Source of the DNA: Perca fluviatilis
Lineage: Eukaryota; Chordata; Actinopteri; Perciformes; Percidae
NCBI RefSeq assembly: GCF_010015445.1
Contig: NC_053128.1
Location: 6,958,840-7,022,839, forward strand
Reading direction: 5' to 3'
DNA: 64,000 nt
Below the pieces are notes generated by a model. The model did not search any database and was not told where the DNA came from. It saw only the letters and a program-made list of their open reading frames with translations. Below, piece by piece: positions 13,165 to 25,580 of this stretch. The position numbers and the translations under genes are program-made. Within the stretch, counting starts at the first letter, position 1. Each line of letters starts with the position of its first letter.

Positions 13165-13430
13165 TGGTGGCGGATGGGTAAACCACAGGACTACCACCCA
13201 GGACAGCTGGGATCGCGTCCCGCGTCTGCTGATTTCCAGCCGTTTCTTCGTTTTTTTTTAAGCCTTCCCCAATATATCTTTCCTAAAGCCAACCGTTTAT
13301 TGTTTTCCTAAGCGTGACGTTGGTCACCGTCGTGTTTTTGTCATTTGTTTTCCCTGTTTTTGTCACTTTTTTGTGTTACTAAAGCCTTTCCCAGTGTTCT
13401 TTTCCTAAACCCAACCTTTATTTTTTTTAC
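13165..13430 (+). mobile_element. SINE-like repeat with tRNA-like B-box
   Basis: It contains accacaggactaccaccc, gggatcgcgtcccgcg (B-box-like), then agccttccccaatatatc and tcctaaacccaacc, a layout shared with the sequence at 2040-2200. Borders approximate. Confidence 0.42.
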
Positions 13431-13464
13431 TTTTTTTTTTTTTAACACGCGTGTGATGACGTTG

Positions 13465-13522
13465 TCTTGGCGATAGTACGTCACGTTCTCGCGATAGTAC
13501 GTCACGTTCTCGCGATATCACG
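13465..13522 (+). repeat. Short tandem repeat with TACGTCAC
   Basis: The unit cgatagtacgtcacgttctcg occurs twice with a partial third (cgatatcacg). TACGTCAC resembles a CRE half-palindrome; significance unknown. Confidence 0.8.
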
Positions 13523-13873
13523 CAACGAGGCGACGCCACGTGGTGTGTATGTTTACATTGGCTTTATACAGCGGAGACATACATATAGCTCAAAATGCGT
13601 ACAGATAAGGCGCCATTTGGCTTTAGGAAAGTGGCGTGTATGTTTACGTCTAAGTCATTTTTGGGTCTCTAAAGGTCTGGCTTGTAGCAGCAGTTTCTAA
13701 AATGGAGCTGGTCATATCGAAGAATGTGTTAATGGCTCGAGTCTGTGATGTGTTCTGCGGAGTTGAGTCCAAACAGTGAGAAGAATCCTGCTGCAACACG
13801 TTCTCACTCCCGTCGCGTCAAAAAAGCGACGCTTGGTCAGGTTGCCTTTTGCGTTTGTTGTTGACGCACAAAG

Positions 13874-14182
13874 TAGGGCTGGGCGATATGTCGATATTAT
13901 ATCGATATCGTGATATGGGACTAGATATCGCCTTAGATTTTGGATATCGTAATATCGTGATAGGGCATAAGTGTTGTCTTTTCCTGGCTTTAAAGGCTGC
14001 ATGACAGTGAAGTGATGTCATTTTCTGAACTTACCAGACTGTTGTAAGTGTTCTATTATTTGCCTTTTATATTATGTGAAAAGCACCAATAGTCAACACT
14101 ACAATATCGTTGCGGTAACGATATTGAGGTATTTGGTCAAAAATATCCTGATATTTGATTTTCTCCACATCGCCCAGCCCTA
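13874..14182. mobile_element. hAT MITE family H1 copy 1
   Basis: This 309-bp element starts TAGGGCTGGGCGATATG and ends CGCCCAGCCCTA, with the exact 8-bp duplication GCACAAAG (13866-13873 and 14183-14190). The interior is rich in CGATAT. Eight-base duplications are the hAT hallmark. Confidence 0.88.
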
Positions 14183-14339
14183 GCACAAAGCATCCTTTAG
14201 CGTCATATTCAGACGCGCTCGGTCGGGACTCTCAGCGTCACTTTTTTGACGCTCTGGGTCGAGACGTACGTTTACAGCTAACGGGACAGTTAGGGATAGG
14301 AATAAAAAAAGTGGGTGGGGTTGTAAAATGTACGTGTCA

Positions 14340-14415
14340 GTGACACGCGGGACAAGAACGGGATACGAACCCCCGGTCTCCTGGGAGAAAGTCCTGTGTT
14401 GTTTGATGGGTGCCA
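14340..14415 (-). mobile_element. SINE-like fragment with B-box
   Basis: On the - strand the sequence cccaggagaccgggggtt runs into the B-box-like GGTTCGTATCCCG. It lies beside hAT copy 13874-14182 in an older CGTCA-rich repeat that the hAT element split (13790-13873 and 14183-14340). Confidence 0.42.
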
Positions 14416-15278
14416 ATGATGGGCAGCAGGACTGTATAGCATAATTATATAATTTGTCATTCTTTCAGGGGGGGGGGGGACTACTCACTTCTCTGCAATT
14501 TTCAAACTTTGCGAAGTCCTCCAGTGGGCCTGATTGGACCCTTTGGCAGGCCGGTTCTGGCCCACGGGCGGTAGGTTTGACACCCCCGGTTTAAAGCTAC
14601 AGAGGATATATTGTAAATCGACATAATTTTCTGTTTTTTTTGGGGGGGGATTAACAGAAATGTCTGTAAACATAACGGAAAAGGTCATTTTCTGCCAGGA
14701 CATTATGCGTTTTTCTACGGATTTTGTTTTCTTCCAGTGCACACACTTTAATGTTAGTATACGCACACACTCTAATAGACATAGACAAGGCCACAGAAGG
14801 CTCTCACACACTCACACAGTTAATTGTGGGTAATTAGTGGTCAATTAAAGCGCTGGGACTTCATTGGCTGTCTGACTCTTTGATGTCCTGGCTCCTGGCG
14901 AGACCAGACGCCATCTTGAATTCATTTACAGGCCGCAGTGTAAACACGCCGCACAACTGGACCCTCTGCTTCTGCTTCTTCTTCTTCTTCTCTTTTTCTG
15001 CTTCTTTCCTTTATACTTTGTTTTGACTGATTTGTTTATTTTTTCTTTAATTTGCAATTTCACTTTTTTTTTCTGTGCAGATGTGGCTTCTTGTTCTCAC
15101 TTTCTTTTTTTGTCTTTCATTGGTGCTTTTAACTTTTGAGCTTTTTTCCCCCCTTTTCACCTGGTTTTCTCTCTTTTTCTTTTCTTTTCTGTTATTTTCT
15201 TTTCTTTTCTCTGCATTTTGTTTCCTTTAAGTTCTATTTTTGATGTGTTTATCTTGCCTTTCTTTCTGTTTCTGTCTG

Positions 15279-15338
<60 letters not shown>

Positions 15339-15339
15339 T
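15279..15339 (+). repeat. (TTTC)n microsatellite
   Basis: Fifteen TTTC units, opposite in strand to the AAAG array at 651-722. Confidence 0.96.
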
Positions 15340-15865
15340 ACTTTTCCCTAACTCTACGGAATAACCTGTGGAATGGAAGAAAAAAAAATGTCTTCAGAAA
15401 ACTAGAAAAAGGAAAGTGGCAGAGTTTCTGCAGACTTTACTTTTTGCTTTGTACCGGTTCTATACTTTACTTGTTCTCTGCTTTAGTTTCTTTGCTTCTG
15501 TTTATAGTCTTCATGAATGGAATACACATGCATATTTTTATTATAACATATTGTACTGACTTTATGAACTGGGCATATGATTGTCTGTTACAGTAATCTA
15601 TTTCTTTTTATATGCTCTGCCATACTATTCTTTTCTATTCTGTTCAGTTCTTTGTGCTTCAGGACTGTTACAAGCTCTAAAAAAGGGATAATTTTAAGGT
15701 TTAAATTCTCAAGTAAAGAACCCACTGTCTGACCATATAGTCTGACTGGAAACGGTCCTTTCTAGAGCCGGGTAAAACAACAACAGTCTGGAGAGAAGAA
15801 AAGCTGCTAACTGGGTTACTGCTGATAGAGAAAAGCAGTAAATAATAGATCAACAGTCGGCTGCC

Positions 15866-16120
15866 TGAGAGGAGAGGAGAGGAGAGGAGAGGAGAGGAGA
15901 GGAGAGGAGAGGAGAGTTGAGGAGAGGAGAGGAGAGGAGAGAAGAGAAGAGAAGAGAAGAGAAGAGAAGAGAAGAGAAGAGAAGAGAAGAGGAGAGGAGA
16001 GGAGAGGAGGGGCGAGGAGAGTTGAGGAGAGAAGAGAAGAGAAGAGAAGAGAAGAGAAGAGAAGAGAAGAGAAGAGGAGAGGAGGGGCGAGGAGAGTTGA
16101 GGAGAGGAGAGGAGAGGAGA
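15866..16120 (+). repeat. Purine-only pentanucleotide array GGAGA/GAAGA
   Basis: About 255 bp, almost entirely A and G on the + strand, in blocks of (GGAGA)n and (GAAGA)n. A longer segment, ggaggggcgaggagagttga, recurs at about 16007 and 16081, giving a higher-order period of about 74 bp. Confidence 0.93.
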
Positions 16121-16183
16121 TGGATAAATCATTAATTAAAATGAATTGGAATTAATTTGATCCAGAAAAGGAAAAGCCTCATT

Positions 16184-16306
<123 letters not shown>

Positions 16307-16421
16307 ATGTCATTAATCGCCTTTTTCCTGCTTTTAGTATTCTTTCTTCACACACTCTGGCCAATTTCATTTTCCTTTCTCCTTTCTTCCTTTTCATTTT
16401 TCGCAAAATTTCACACACTAC

Positions 16422-16428
<7 letters not shown>

Positions 16429-16473
<45 letters not shown>

Positions 16474-16625
16474 TTTTAAAGCCAAACAAATTCACAGCCG
16501 CTCACATGTGTCACACACCTCTCTCTTTTAAGCTCCTACGTTCTCTCTCTCTCTCTCTCTTTGTCCAGCCCCCCACTGTTTTCTGTCTGAGTAACTCGAC
16601 CCCCCTTCAGTCACAGGTGCACCAT

Positions 16626-16674
<49 letters not shown>

Positions 16675-16681
16675 CACACAT
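16429..16681 (+). repeat. CA, CT and CA arrays in succession
   Basis: CA (16429-16470), CT (about 16541-16560) and CA (16626-16681) arrays separated by unique sequence. Confidence 0.93.
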
Positions 16682-16748
16682 GCTGAGTCCACTTGTCTTC
16701 ACATAGGGGGCTCTAATCAAGCCACAGGAAGCCTGAGCTCCACAGGGA

Positions 16749-16852
<104 letters not shown>

Positions 16853-16900
16853 CGTTACAAGTGAGTTAAAGAATGTGTTTCGGTCCATGAAACTCACTGT

Positions 16901-16952
16901 GAGTGTGAAGGCACTGTATGTTTTCAATTAAACACCAGCATTTTAGCAAATA

Positions 16953-17022
<70 letters not shown>

Positions 17023-17075
17023 AGTGTGAAGGCAGTATGTTTTCAATTAAACACCAGCATTTTAGCAAATAAGTG

Positions 17076-17152
<77 letters not shown>
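16901..17152 (+). repeat. Tandem duplication: flank plus (GT)n
   Basis: The 50-bp flank gagtgtgaaggca with ttttcaattaaacaccagc and attttagcaaataa occurs at 16901-16953 and again at 17022-17070, each followed by a long (GT)n tract (16953-17021 and 17067-17152). Confidence 0.93.
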
Positions 17153-17154
<2 letters not shown>

Positions 17155-17680
17155 AGCGTGTGTGTGTCTCCTTATATGTTCCCTGTTTTACAATATTCCA
17201 TTCCTTATTTTGTTGTTTCCTTTTTTGTTTTTGTCTTTATTTCAGTTCTGTATCCATCTGTGAGGATTTTTAAAATTCAAAATCTCCTTTTTTATTTCTT
17301 ATTCTTCGTCTCATTTGCTTTCTGTCTTTGTTTTAGTACTTTTTAATTATTACTTTTTAATTATTCTTTTCCCATTTCTATTTCGTCTTATTTTTCCATG
17401 ATATTTTCTTATTTTGTTTCTATTTTTCATTTTTTTTTCTACCTAAGCTTTTTGAAATCCAAAGTCTCTTTCTATCGTTCTTTTTCTTTCCCTCTTCCTC
17501 TTTAAGTATCGCATTTTCCTGACTAACTCTCCGTATTTTTATTATCCTTTCTCTATAATTCTGATTATTATTTCCAAATTTATGATGTTATTTTCCTCCC
17601 TCTGCTTCATTCTTTCCTTACTCTCTTTATTTGTATGTCTTCCTATCTCTTTACAGCATCATATGGAGTAAATTAGGCAT

Positions 17681-17683
<3 letters not shown>

Positions 17684-17711
<28 letters not shown>

Positions 17712-17822
17712 ACATCTGCTTCGCATTAGTGCAATTGCAGGTTGGTAGAATAAAGGGCTCGGCTCGGAGGTGGTGGGTGGGATTTCCTTCCGCTTTCTCA
17801 TAGTCACACACACGCACGCACG

Positions 17823-17868
<46 letters not shown>

Positions 17869-17882
17869 CACGCGCACACACA
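17684..17882 (+). repeat. GT array and facing CA array
   Basis: GT (17684-17711) and CA with CG variants (17804-17882). Confidence 0.93.
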
Positions 17883-18423
17883 CTCTCGCAGTTTTTCCCT
17901 CCATGTGTTTTGAATCAAGAACATAATTAACCTTCAGAGGATTCCCAGGCCGTGGCTCAGATCTCCGCTATAAAAAATACATCTAAAAAACAGAAACCCC
18001 CAAAATATGTTTGATCCGTCTGCGGCGCGTTTGATTCGCTTCCCCACATCTGCCTCCGGACGGGCCTCGGAGCGCAGCGGCATGAGCGGTAATGGGAGAT
18101 GAAAAGTGCATCTACAGGTGGGGGGGAATGAGACGGGAGTAGGTAGAAGGGTCGGTGACGACGCGTCGCTAGGGAAGCTCGGACCAAAGAACGTTTGACA
18201 TGATAAAGGGTTGGTTAATTATGAAATCTGATTGTATTGATAGCGTGTTGAGTTATATACTTTTTCTGCGTGTCTCTTTCTTCCTGCGGTGTTACACTGT
18301 TGAAGGTGTGTGAAGGTGAATAAAGGCCAAAGTGAAAGCAGCGTGTTAGAAATGAGAGAGGACAGAGAGGAGGAGGGACATAGTGAAACAGAGAGAGAAA
18401 AAATTGGACAGGCACAGGTGCAG

Positions 18424-18426
<3 letters not shown>

Positions 18427-18460
<34 letters not shown>

Positions 18461-18527
18461 AAGAGGTTTCGTGACTGCTCCTTTGAGTGTTCGCATTCCA
18501 GCACATCTGCTTTGGATAAAGCGTGGT

Positions 18528-18609
<82 letters not shown>
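18427..18609 (+). repeat. Two GT arrays
   Basis: GT runs at 18427-18459 and 18532-18609. Confidence 0.95.
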
Positions 18610-18616
<7 letters not shown>

Positions 18617-19019
18617 TGGTTTGCGGGAGGCAGAGAGAGAAGAGAAAACAAGACAGGAACAAGTCATTTTATCGAGCAAAACGCTTACTTGTTTCTTCCG
18701 TTTTCCGTCCTGGCGAGTGTGTCGTACGGAGTCGTATTAATGACAAAACTAAAAAGGGAGGCGAAAACCAAAACCCGCTGATCGGCCTGCGAGTCAACAT
18801 TTGAGGGGCAAAATCACAAGTGTACAGTAGTTGATGTTTGGAGCTCTGAAGAGCAATCGTGCGTGTCGATATGCCAGCAAGCAATTTTCTTTTCCGAGTT
18901 TCGCTCTCAGGTCATTTGTACGTTCGGTTTGATGTGGAAGTGAAGCGTGATCCTGATATTTAGATTTGCCCTTCAACGACAGTTGATTTTTTCCCCCACG
19001 TTTTTTAAGCTTTTTCCCG

Positions 19020-19228
19020 ACATTTTTGTCAACATTCTTTTATGAATGTATTTTCAAATTCTATAAAATTGAATAAAACACCCAAATTCAATGGAAGTAG
19101 TGAACTGATCATTTCTTTTTCTTGTGAAGAGCATTGTAGGGAACCATCCACGTTATATTATTTGACAATTTGGTTGAAACTTTTAGAAAATGGGTCAAAT
19201 TTGACCCGAGGACAACAGGGAGGGTTAA
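19020..19228 (-). mobile_element. TTAACCCTC-ended repeat copy 1
   Basis: Its right end gaggacaacagggagggtta and inner blocks (ttgaataaaac, gaagagcattgta) are the reverse complement of the copy at 51617-51870. The left border is approximate. Confidence 0.6.
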
Positions 19229-20121
19229 AACAGTGCGATACTGCTGAGATTTTAGCTGTAAATGTACATGAATGATGAAACGAAAATCTTTTTAGGCCCA
19301 TCTTGACTACACAACGTGTGTCTGTGCATGTTTACCGAGGTCAAAAGGGCTGAGGAGGAAGTGGTGGAAAAGGAGGAGGAGAGGCGGAGAGGTGGAACAG
19401 ATGCTCCCCACATTTGGAGACAATAACGGAGAGAAGGAGCATCAAACGCCAAGCAAAGACAAAAAGCCGCCTCCTTCTTTTCTTCCTCTTATTTACTCCC
19501 TTTCCATTTTTCTCTCTTTTGTTTCCGTTTACTGTCTTTTCATCCGCGTCCAACTTCTCAAGCATTTCACTTTGTTCCCTTTTATTGTTTTTCCAGTCTC
19601 TTTCGAACAAAAACCCTTCAGGGCCGAGCAGCATTTCCATCGCTGTCAACAAGTTTGAACTGAAACGCGGCGGAGTTTGTCCTTTCTCTCTACCGTTTTT
19701 TTTTTTTTCTCCCAATGTTGCGTTGACTCTACGACATTATTCCAGTGGCTTATGACAATATTATTCCTGCAGTCCTGGTACAGCAATTGCTTTCTTTTAT
19801 GCTCTCTTATTTTTTCTCACTTTTGGTCTGTTTGCGTCTTTTTCTGCTTTGTAAGTGGGTTTCGTGACTTACCAAGCAGTTTGAAGGCAATATTTTTAAA
19901 CTTCCCGATGATACTAATTTTCTTTGGACAATAAATAAAGTATATAGCGAAAACTAAAAAAAAAAAAATATATATATCATTTACAAGTGTTGGATCAAAA
20001 TAGAAACTTATCAGTATAGTTAGGGGGTTAGGGTTTCTTTAATAAAGTTCAGCTGCTGTTTCGGTCGGTGTTGTACCTATGGGTCAGGTCAGTGAGTTGC
20101 ACAGCTGGTTGCTCTGAATAC

Positions 20122-20231
<110 letters not shown>

Positions 20232-20855
20232 GTTAGCTCCATGAGGAATCAGTTTTCAGTGGAATGTGCCTTTATAGTCTCGTCTTCTTGCCGGCGGCGA
20301 CGCATAGCGAAGCTTCTGTGATGTTTCTCCCAATTAAACGTTAAACGTCACGACTCAGCGGGAGGTTACACACAGGGACGGGGCTAGAAGGGGGGCATTG
20401 GGTGGCACCCCCTCCCCTCCCTAGCACTTGTCGCATGACGAGTTAATCTCAATGCCTATAGAAAATGTGTATTATATTCGGATATACAAGTTGTTTAAAG
20501 TGAAAACGAGTGAAATCAATAGTGAATGTGAGGATTCTTTCAGGGTTTGCGACTGTGGTGCAGATGATAACTTTACACAACAGAGTATTCTGTGAGGAAA
20601 AGGATACAAAGTATCCTGTGTGGAAAACGCTAACGCTACAGAGGGATACACTGTGAATACATGAATTAGCTGACTCCTCCGAACTTACCAGCTGCTTCCG
20701 GGTGAGTTGTTTTGGTGAAATATGGTGACAGCTAACTTAACGTTAGGTTTAACTTTGGCTAGCTAGTTAGACAAACTTAACAATAAGCTAAGTTAGCCTA
20801 ACTTAAACCTAATGTTAACTCAACTCATTTCTAGTTTGAAATGTGTTACTGTTAA

Positions 20856-21369
20856 TCCCCTCTCCCGGCGCTCATATGATTCTCATTTTCAGGTTCATAA
20901 TTGTATTTAGAGGTTGTACCAGAATAGGTTTATATGGTTTAATTAAAAAAAAAAAACCACCATATTTTTGTTGTACTGCACATTGCTGCAGCTCCTCTTT
21001 TCACCCTGTGTGTTGAGCTCTCTGTTTTAGCTACAGAGTGAGGCATCTCACTTCTGTTCCATCTTTGTTGGGAGTTGCACATGCTCAGTAGCTAGGTAAG
21101 GACTACTAGCCAGTCAGAAGCAGAGTATGAGGGAGTTCCACGCTAGCAGCTAGCCGAGCATTATAACGTGTGTTCCAAAGTGACCACGTTTGTCTCTGAA
21201 GTAAAGGCTGGACTACAATAGAGCTGTTTGGAGCAGGTTGTGAACAGTGTTTTCTGTTGGAGATGGTTAGTCCCTTTGGGGGGGACTTTGTAAACCTATA
21301 ACATGCACAAAAAATATATATAGCACAATGAGGGAAAGGGAAAAAGCCAAAAAGCATAATATGAGCACT
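20856..21369. mobile_element. TTAA-type MITE copy 1
   Basis: About 514 bp sharing ggttcataattgtatttag, ggttgtaccagaataggtt and catatttttgttgtactgc with 39079-39753. The right end is gcataatatgagcacttTAA, and TTAA also occurs at 20852-20855. The ends and TTAA sites fit Kolobok- or piggyBac-like elements. Confidence 0.7.
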
Positions 21370-21985
21370 TTAACACACACTCCCAAAGTGAATGTGGGAG
21401 ACAGGAGAAGCTCTGGCTGTCTGGCAGTGGCACTGTCTGGTCTTGACTCTGTCTCAACCCCTCAAAGTCTCTGTCTTGGTGATGACTTGGTCTCGGTTTA
21501 GCTGGTCTTGACTACAAGACTGGTGGCTCCTATACCGTACCGTACGTTTTTTTTAACTGTTTTTGTTGTGGCTAATTACTGTTCTGTTTCTTCTGTGGTC
21601 GAGATCACAATTTGACACAACTGGTCAGATTTCTGGTTTCTTGTATGGCCCTACTGTGGCACAGAGATGTGGTTTGACTGGTTCTACTTTATATCAGGGC
21701 ATGGCAATTATTTTCCACACCTGGTTTGACTGGTTTCTGTGCGGTTTTTATTGTAGAAATCATAGTATTTTCAACCCACAATGATTATATTCATGCAGTG
21801 AGAAGTATTTAACTCAAGCGAGTGGACAAGGTTCTGAGACATGTTGAAAATATGAGAGTTATTGATCTGACATCACTGCTTTCAGTTGAGGTTACTTTTC
21901 TCTGGTTTGTAGTTTGAAATGACAGCCCTGTCAGTGGTGTCTCTTTGATTGGCTCAAGGCCCGCCTGCTAGCTGTGGGAATTCTG

Positions 21986-22103
<118 letters not shown>

Positions 22104-22504
22104 TTACAGACTGCAGGAAGTGAGGTTGTTATTGTGTCTCTCTACATTCCTCAGACTTGAACACACTGTGCACCTGTTCCTGTCCGTCTGTAACACACAC
22201 ACAAAGATGCGCACACACACACTTACATAAACACACACACAACACACACACACACACACATGGACCCATACTCAACACTCAAATCACAGCCTTTCGTCAC
22301 CAGTCTAACAACACATTCAATGGGAAAATATGCCTGCTCGACATGAGACATAAATCAAAATATATTCAGGAACATAACAGGAACACACAAGTTGTTTGTA
22401 TGTGTGTTTTGTGTGTATGTTTTATCAGAGGGGAAGAGGGGAGGGGAGGAAGTAGGGGATTTTTGTTTTTAAGCTAATTATTAATGATATAAAGAGACGC
22501 TGTG

Positions 22505-22534
22505 TTTTTTTTTTTTTTTTTTTTTTTTTTGTTT

Positions 22535-22610
<76 letters not shown>
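22505..22610 (+). repeat. Poly(T) tract of about 106 bases
   Basis: Nearly pure T with two interrupting G residues near 22531-22535. Confidence 0.95.
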
Positions 22611-22613
<3 letters not shown>

Positions 22614-23149
22614 TGCACAGACTGAAGGATTGGGATCCTTAAAACTCTTACAAGGTGCATTGTGGGAAGGTACCGGCATCTCCCAGCTGATTAGCAACTC
22701 TTACCTCACACCTTACATCCGTGTATGTGTCTGCAGGTCTGTGTGTGTGTGTGTGTGTGTTTCCTGACCTCAGTCTTTTATTCCCACAGTTCCCCAGTGT
22801 TCTTTGCTCCTCCTGATGGAGCATGTCCTGATTGTTGTGGTATTTATCGCTGTGTCTGCGTCTTTCCGCCAACAGTGGTTTTCAGGAAGTAAACACAGTC
22901 GACACAAGGCTATGCTCTGGAACACAAGTATAGTAATGGAACAGTTACTGTGTGGAACAAAACACTGTCAACACATGGAGGGATTGAACTTCACTCTGGT
23001 CAATAATTTCAAATGCATGCTGTATAGTTGTGTTTTCTGGATATATTTTTTTCGTCCATCCCAGGCAGCTATTGATTGAAACGACTTGAGTTGTTTAGTC
23101 CATCACATTTAAAATCAAGTCTGCTTTAATTTGAGTCCCATGCCTGTGC

Positions 23150-23575
23150 ATTAAGGCGCCATCGGGCACCAGGCTGGTAGTCCCAGGTCCTGCAAATGCG
23201 GAAGTGCCTTAAACCTGCATCCTATCTGAATTACAGCAGGGGGCGACACGTGCGATTGCAAAAGTAGGTCGGTTTCTGTAGAAGTCTATGAGAAAGTGAC
23301 CCACTTCTCACTTGATTTATTACCTCAGTAAACATTTTAATAATGACTTTATGGTCTCAATCGCTAGTTTTAAGTCTTCTGCAACACAGAATGATTGATG
23401 ATTGATTTTAAAATCTGCGATAAAGCAGGTTTTTTTTTTAGGCCGTTGCTATGATGTGTTATCAGTGAAAGTGTGTAACGTAACGTGGCTCCTCCCTCAC
23501 TCACATCCGCGATGGGTGACGTCACACATGCTCTGTCCATTCATATTATACAGTCTATAGTAACATATCACGGAT
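23150..23575. mobile_element. Common fish repeat with agcagggggcgac block
   Basis: The blocks agcagggggcgacacg, gaagtctatgagaaagtg and acttgatttattacctcag form a well-known dispersed fish sequence. Ends were not determined. Confidence 0.5.
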
Positions 23576-24001
23576 TGTTTACAGAAATGTTCTATTTTCA
23601 GTGGATCTTTCATTTATGTTTTTATCTCTTTATTGAACATGATCGTAGAAGGTGCACTATGTAGCTAACAAAAAAAAAAATCGCAATGTCTGGCAAGAAA
23701 ATCCCAATTAGATTCCCTTCTGTTTGTGTTGCTGTCTACAATAGTAGTTGCTGTTTACTATGTCCCCAACCTGTGTGGTATATCACCCCACAATGCATCA
23801 TTTGCCAATCACAGATGGGTGTGGTCATAAAAAAGTGACGCGAATCACACCTGAACACACCTAGCTGAGTGTGTTCAGGTGTCATTTGTGCATTTTATTT
23901 TATTTATTTTTTACAATTTTGCCTGTGTATCATTTTCAAAATAAAAAAAACTAGCTTTCCAACCATTGAGGTCGCTGCACAAGATATAGTGCCTGTAGCC
24001 T

Positions 24002-24214
24002 AGGGGCCCTATCTTGCGCCCGTCATTTAAATAGCAAATGCACCTGCGCCCATCTTTGCGCCCATGGGCGTGCTTGGTCTTACAGGGAGGTGTGTTCAGG
24101 TGCATTCTTGACATATTGCTATCTTGACCAACAAAAACCTGGTCTAAAGTCAATATTTCATTGTTATTTTAACAGCAAATTAGTAAAATGCTCCAAGCGC
24201 GCACACTGTGATTG

Positions 24215-24290
<76 letters not shown>

Positions 24291-24703
24291 CACAAACATG
24301 CAAAAGATTACAAAAAGATTACTTATTACCCCCAGGTAATAAGGTTATTGAACGATAGCACAACAGGAAGGAGGGCTGTGGTCTGAACTTAGTCATATTA
24401 GTATATGTATTAGTATATTGTGTTTGGATATTCTAGATGTTTTTAAATGCTATTATGTTTTAAAATTGTTATTATTGACTGGTGCTGAGAGAGTGCTAAG
24501 GCACATTGTATTTCATATGCATATGACAATAAAATGGAAACTTACAAATAAAAATATGACGGTGCAAATCCGCCATCATAATAGCAATGCGCCATGGTAG
24601 GCTACAAACGCGCCTGGCTTTTAAAGGGAATGGGAGATGACAATCTGATTGGTTTATTGCATGTTACGCCCAAAACACACCTAGATCGTTAAAATAGGGC
24701 CCT
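24002..24703. mobile_element. GGGCCCTAT-ended repeat with internal CA array
   Basis: It starts GGGGCCCTATCTTGCGCCC and ends AAAATAGGGCCC, with GCGCC-rich arms; tgtagcctagg occurs on both sides. A (CA)n array (24218-24288) and a retro-tail-like stretch lie inside. Class uncertain, probably hAT. Confidence 0.6.
24218..24288 (+). repeat. (CA)n microsatellite inside a MITE
   Basis: Pure CA run within the 24002-24703 repeat. Confidence 0.96.
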
Positions 24704-24996
24704 TAGTGGTTGTAGCCTAGGTGTTGTCTTCCCTTGAACCATGAGCAAGGAATCCTCATCCCTTCTAATCCCTCCTTTTCCTCACAATGATGTTTGTTTG
24801 TCATATTCTCGTCCCGATCCCTTGTTCCTTTTCCTGAGAAGCAGAGGGGCTCACTTTAAGCATGTTGCAGAGTTCACTGCCAGCGGGCTTAGTGAAGGAA
24901 AGACATCACGGGAAGACAACATACTAACACTGTGTGTCAGCTTATATCTCTTCTTGTTCCGTCTAGTAGCACACCTGGGCACTTGCACCGGCCTAT

Positions 24997-25580
24997 TAGC
25001 CTCGTGAGACCGTCCTGATCTCGCGAGCTCCAGTTTTCCACTCGCAGATCAGTCTGGCATCTTGAGATAGAGAAAATTTGGAACAGTTCGCCAAACGAAC
25101 GGGCCAATCAGCGTTGGTTTTGAGGCGGGTTAGGTGGTGATAGACAGATGGTTTATCCAATCAGCTAACCAGTATTTTCAGACAGCGGTAGCCCTAATTC
25201 TGTTAGCCGCTCGCTAATGCTTTTTTCTCTTGGATCCTTCTTTTGGAATATGGACCGGGAACCTGAAATGGTGCCTGTTATTCCTAAATTCTCGTTACAC
25301 AAACGGCAAATATCCTTTACCGACATGTTGCTAGCTTGCTGCGCTAACGAGCTATGCTTTGCCTGCAGCAGCAGAGGCGGGCTTGTGGTTGTATTTTCAT
25401 ACGCTTCGTGGATCTGATTGGTTGATTTGGCCCGTCTATCACCAACATAGGTGATAGACAGATGGTTTATCCAATCAGCTAACCAGTATTTTCGCCCCTT
25501 CCCAAAAGTTCTCCAACAGAAAGTTCCCAGATGGATATGCCGAGCAAATGCGAAGCAATCCATCTGGCGGAGTCAGGTTA
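24997..25580 (+). mobile_element. Gene-fragment-carrying element, family M1 copy 2
   Basis: This 584-bp element begins TAGCCTCGTGAGACC and ends GTCAGGTTA, flanked by the exact 9-bp repeat CCGGCCTAT (24988-24996 and 25581-25589). Its outer arms match the copy at 9268-9787 closely, but the interior carries a different gene fragment on the - strand. That interior is bracketed by two identical 44-bp direct repeats (25136-25179 and 25450-25493), of which copy 1 has only a diverged right-hand version. The arrangement suggests replacement or insertion of the cargo with local duplication. Confidence 0.86.
25165..25326 (-). pseudogene. CxxC finger-type protein 5' fragment inside M1 copy 2
   Basis: The - strand reads MSVKDICRLCNENLGITGTI, then SGSRSIFQKKDPREKSISER and LTELGLPLSENTG before a stop. 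The ICRLCNxNL start with a CxxC pair and the following SIF and RL blocks resemble the N-terminal zinc-associated (ZAD-like) modules of fish zinc-finger proteins; this is recognition from memory and not certain. The second cysteine pair of such a module is missing, so the fragment is an isolated first exon and not a functional gene. It lies between the 44-bp repeats of its carrier, apart from a few bases of overlap at the left repeat. Confidence 0.5.

Noticed and set aside
15917..16135. Arg/Glu-rich and Leu/Ser-rich frames over the purine array
   Set aside because: They arise from the GGAGA/GAAGA tandem repeat.
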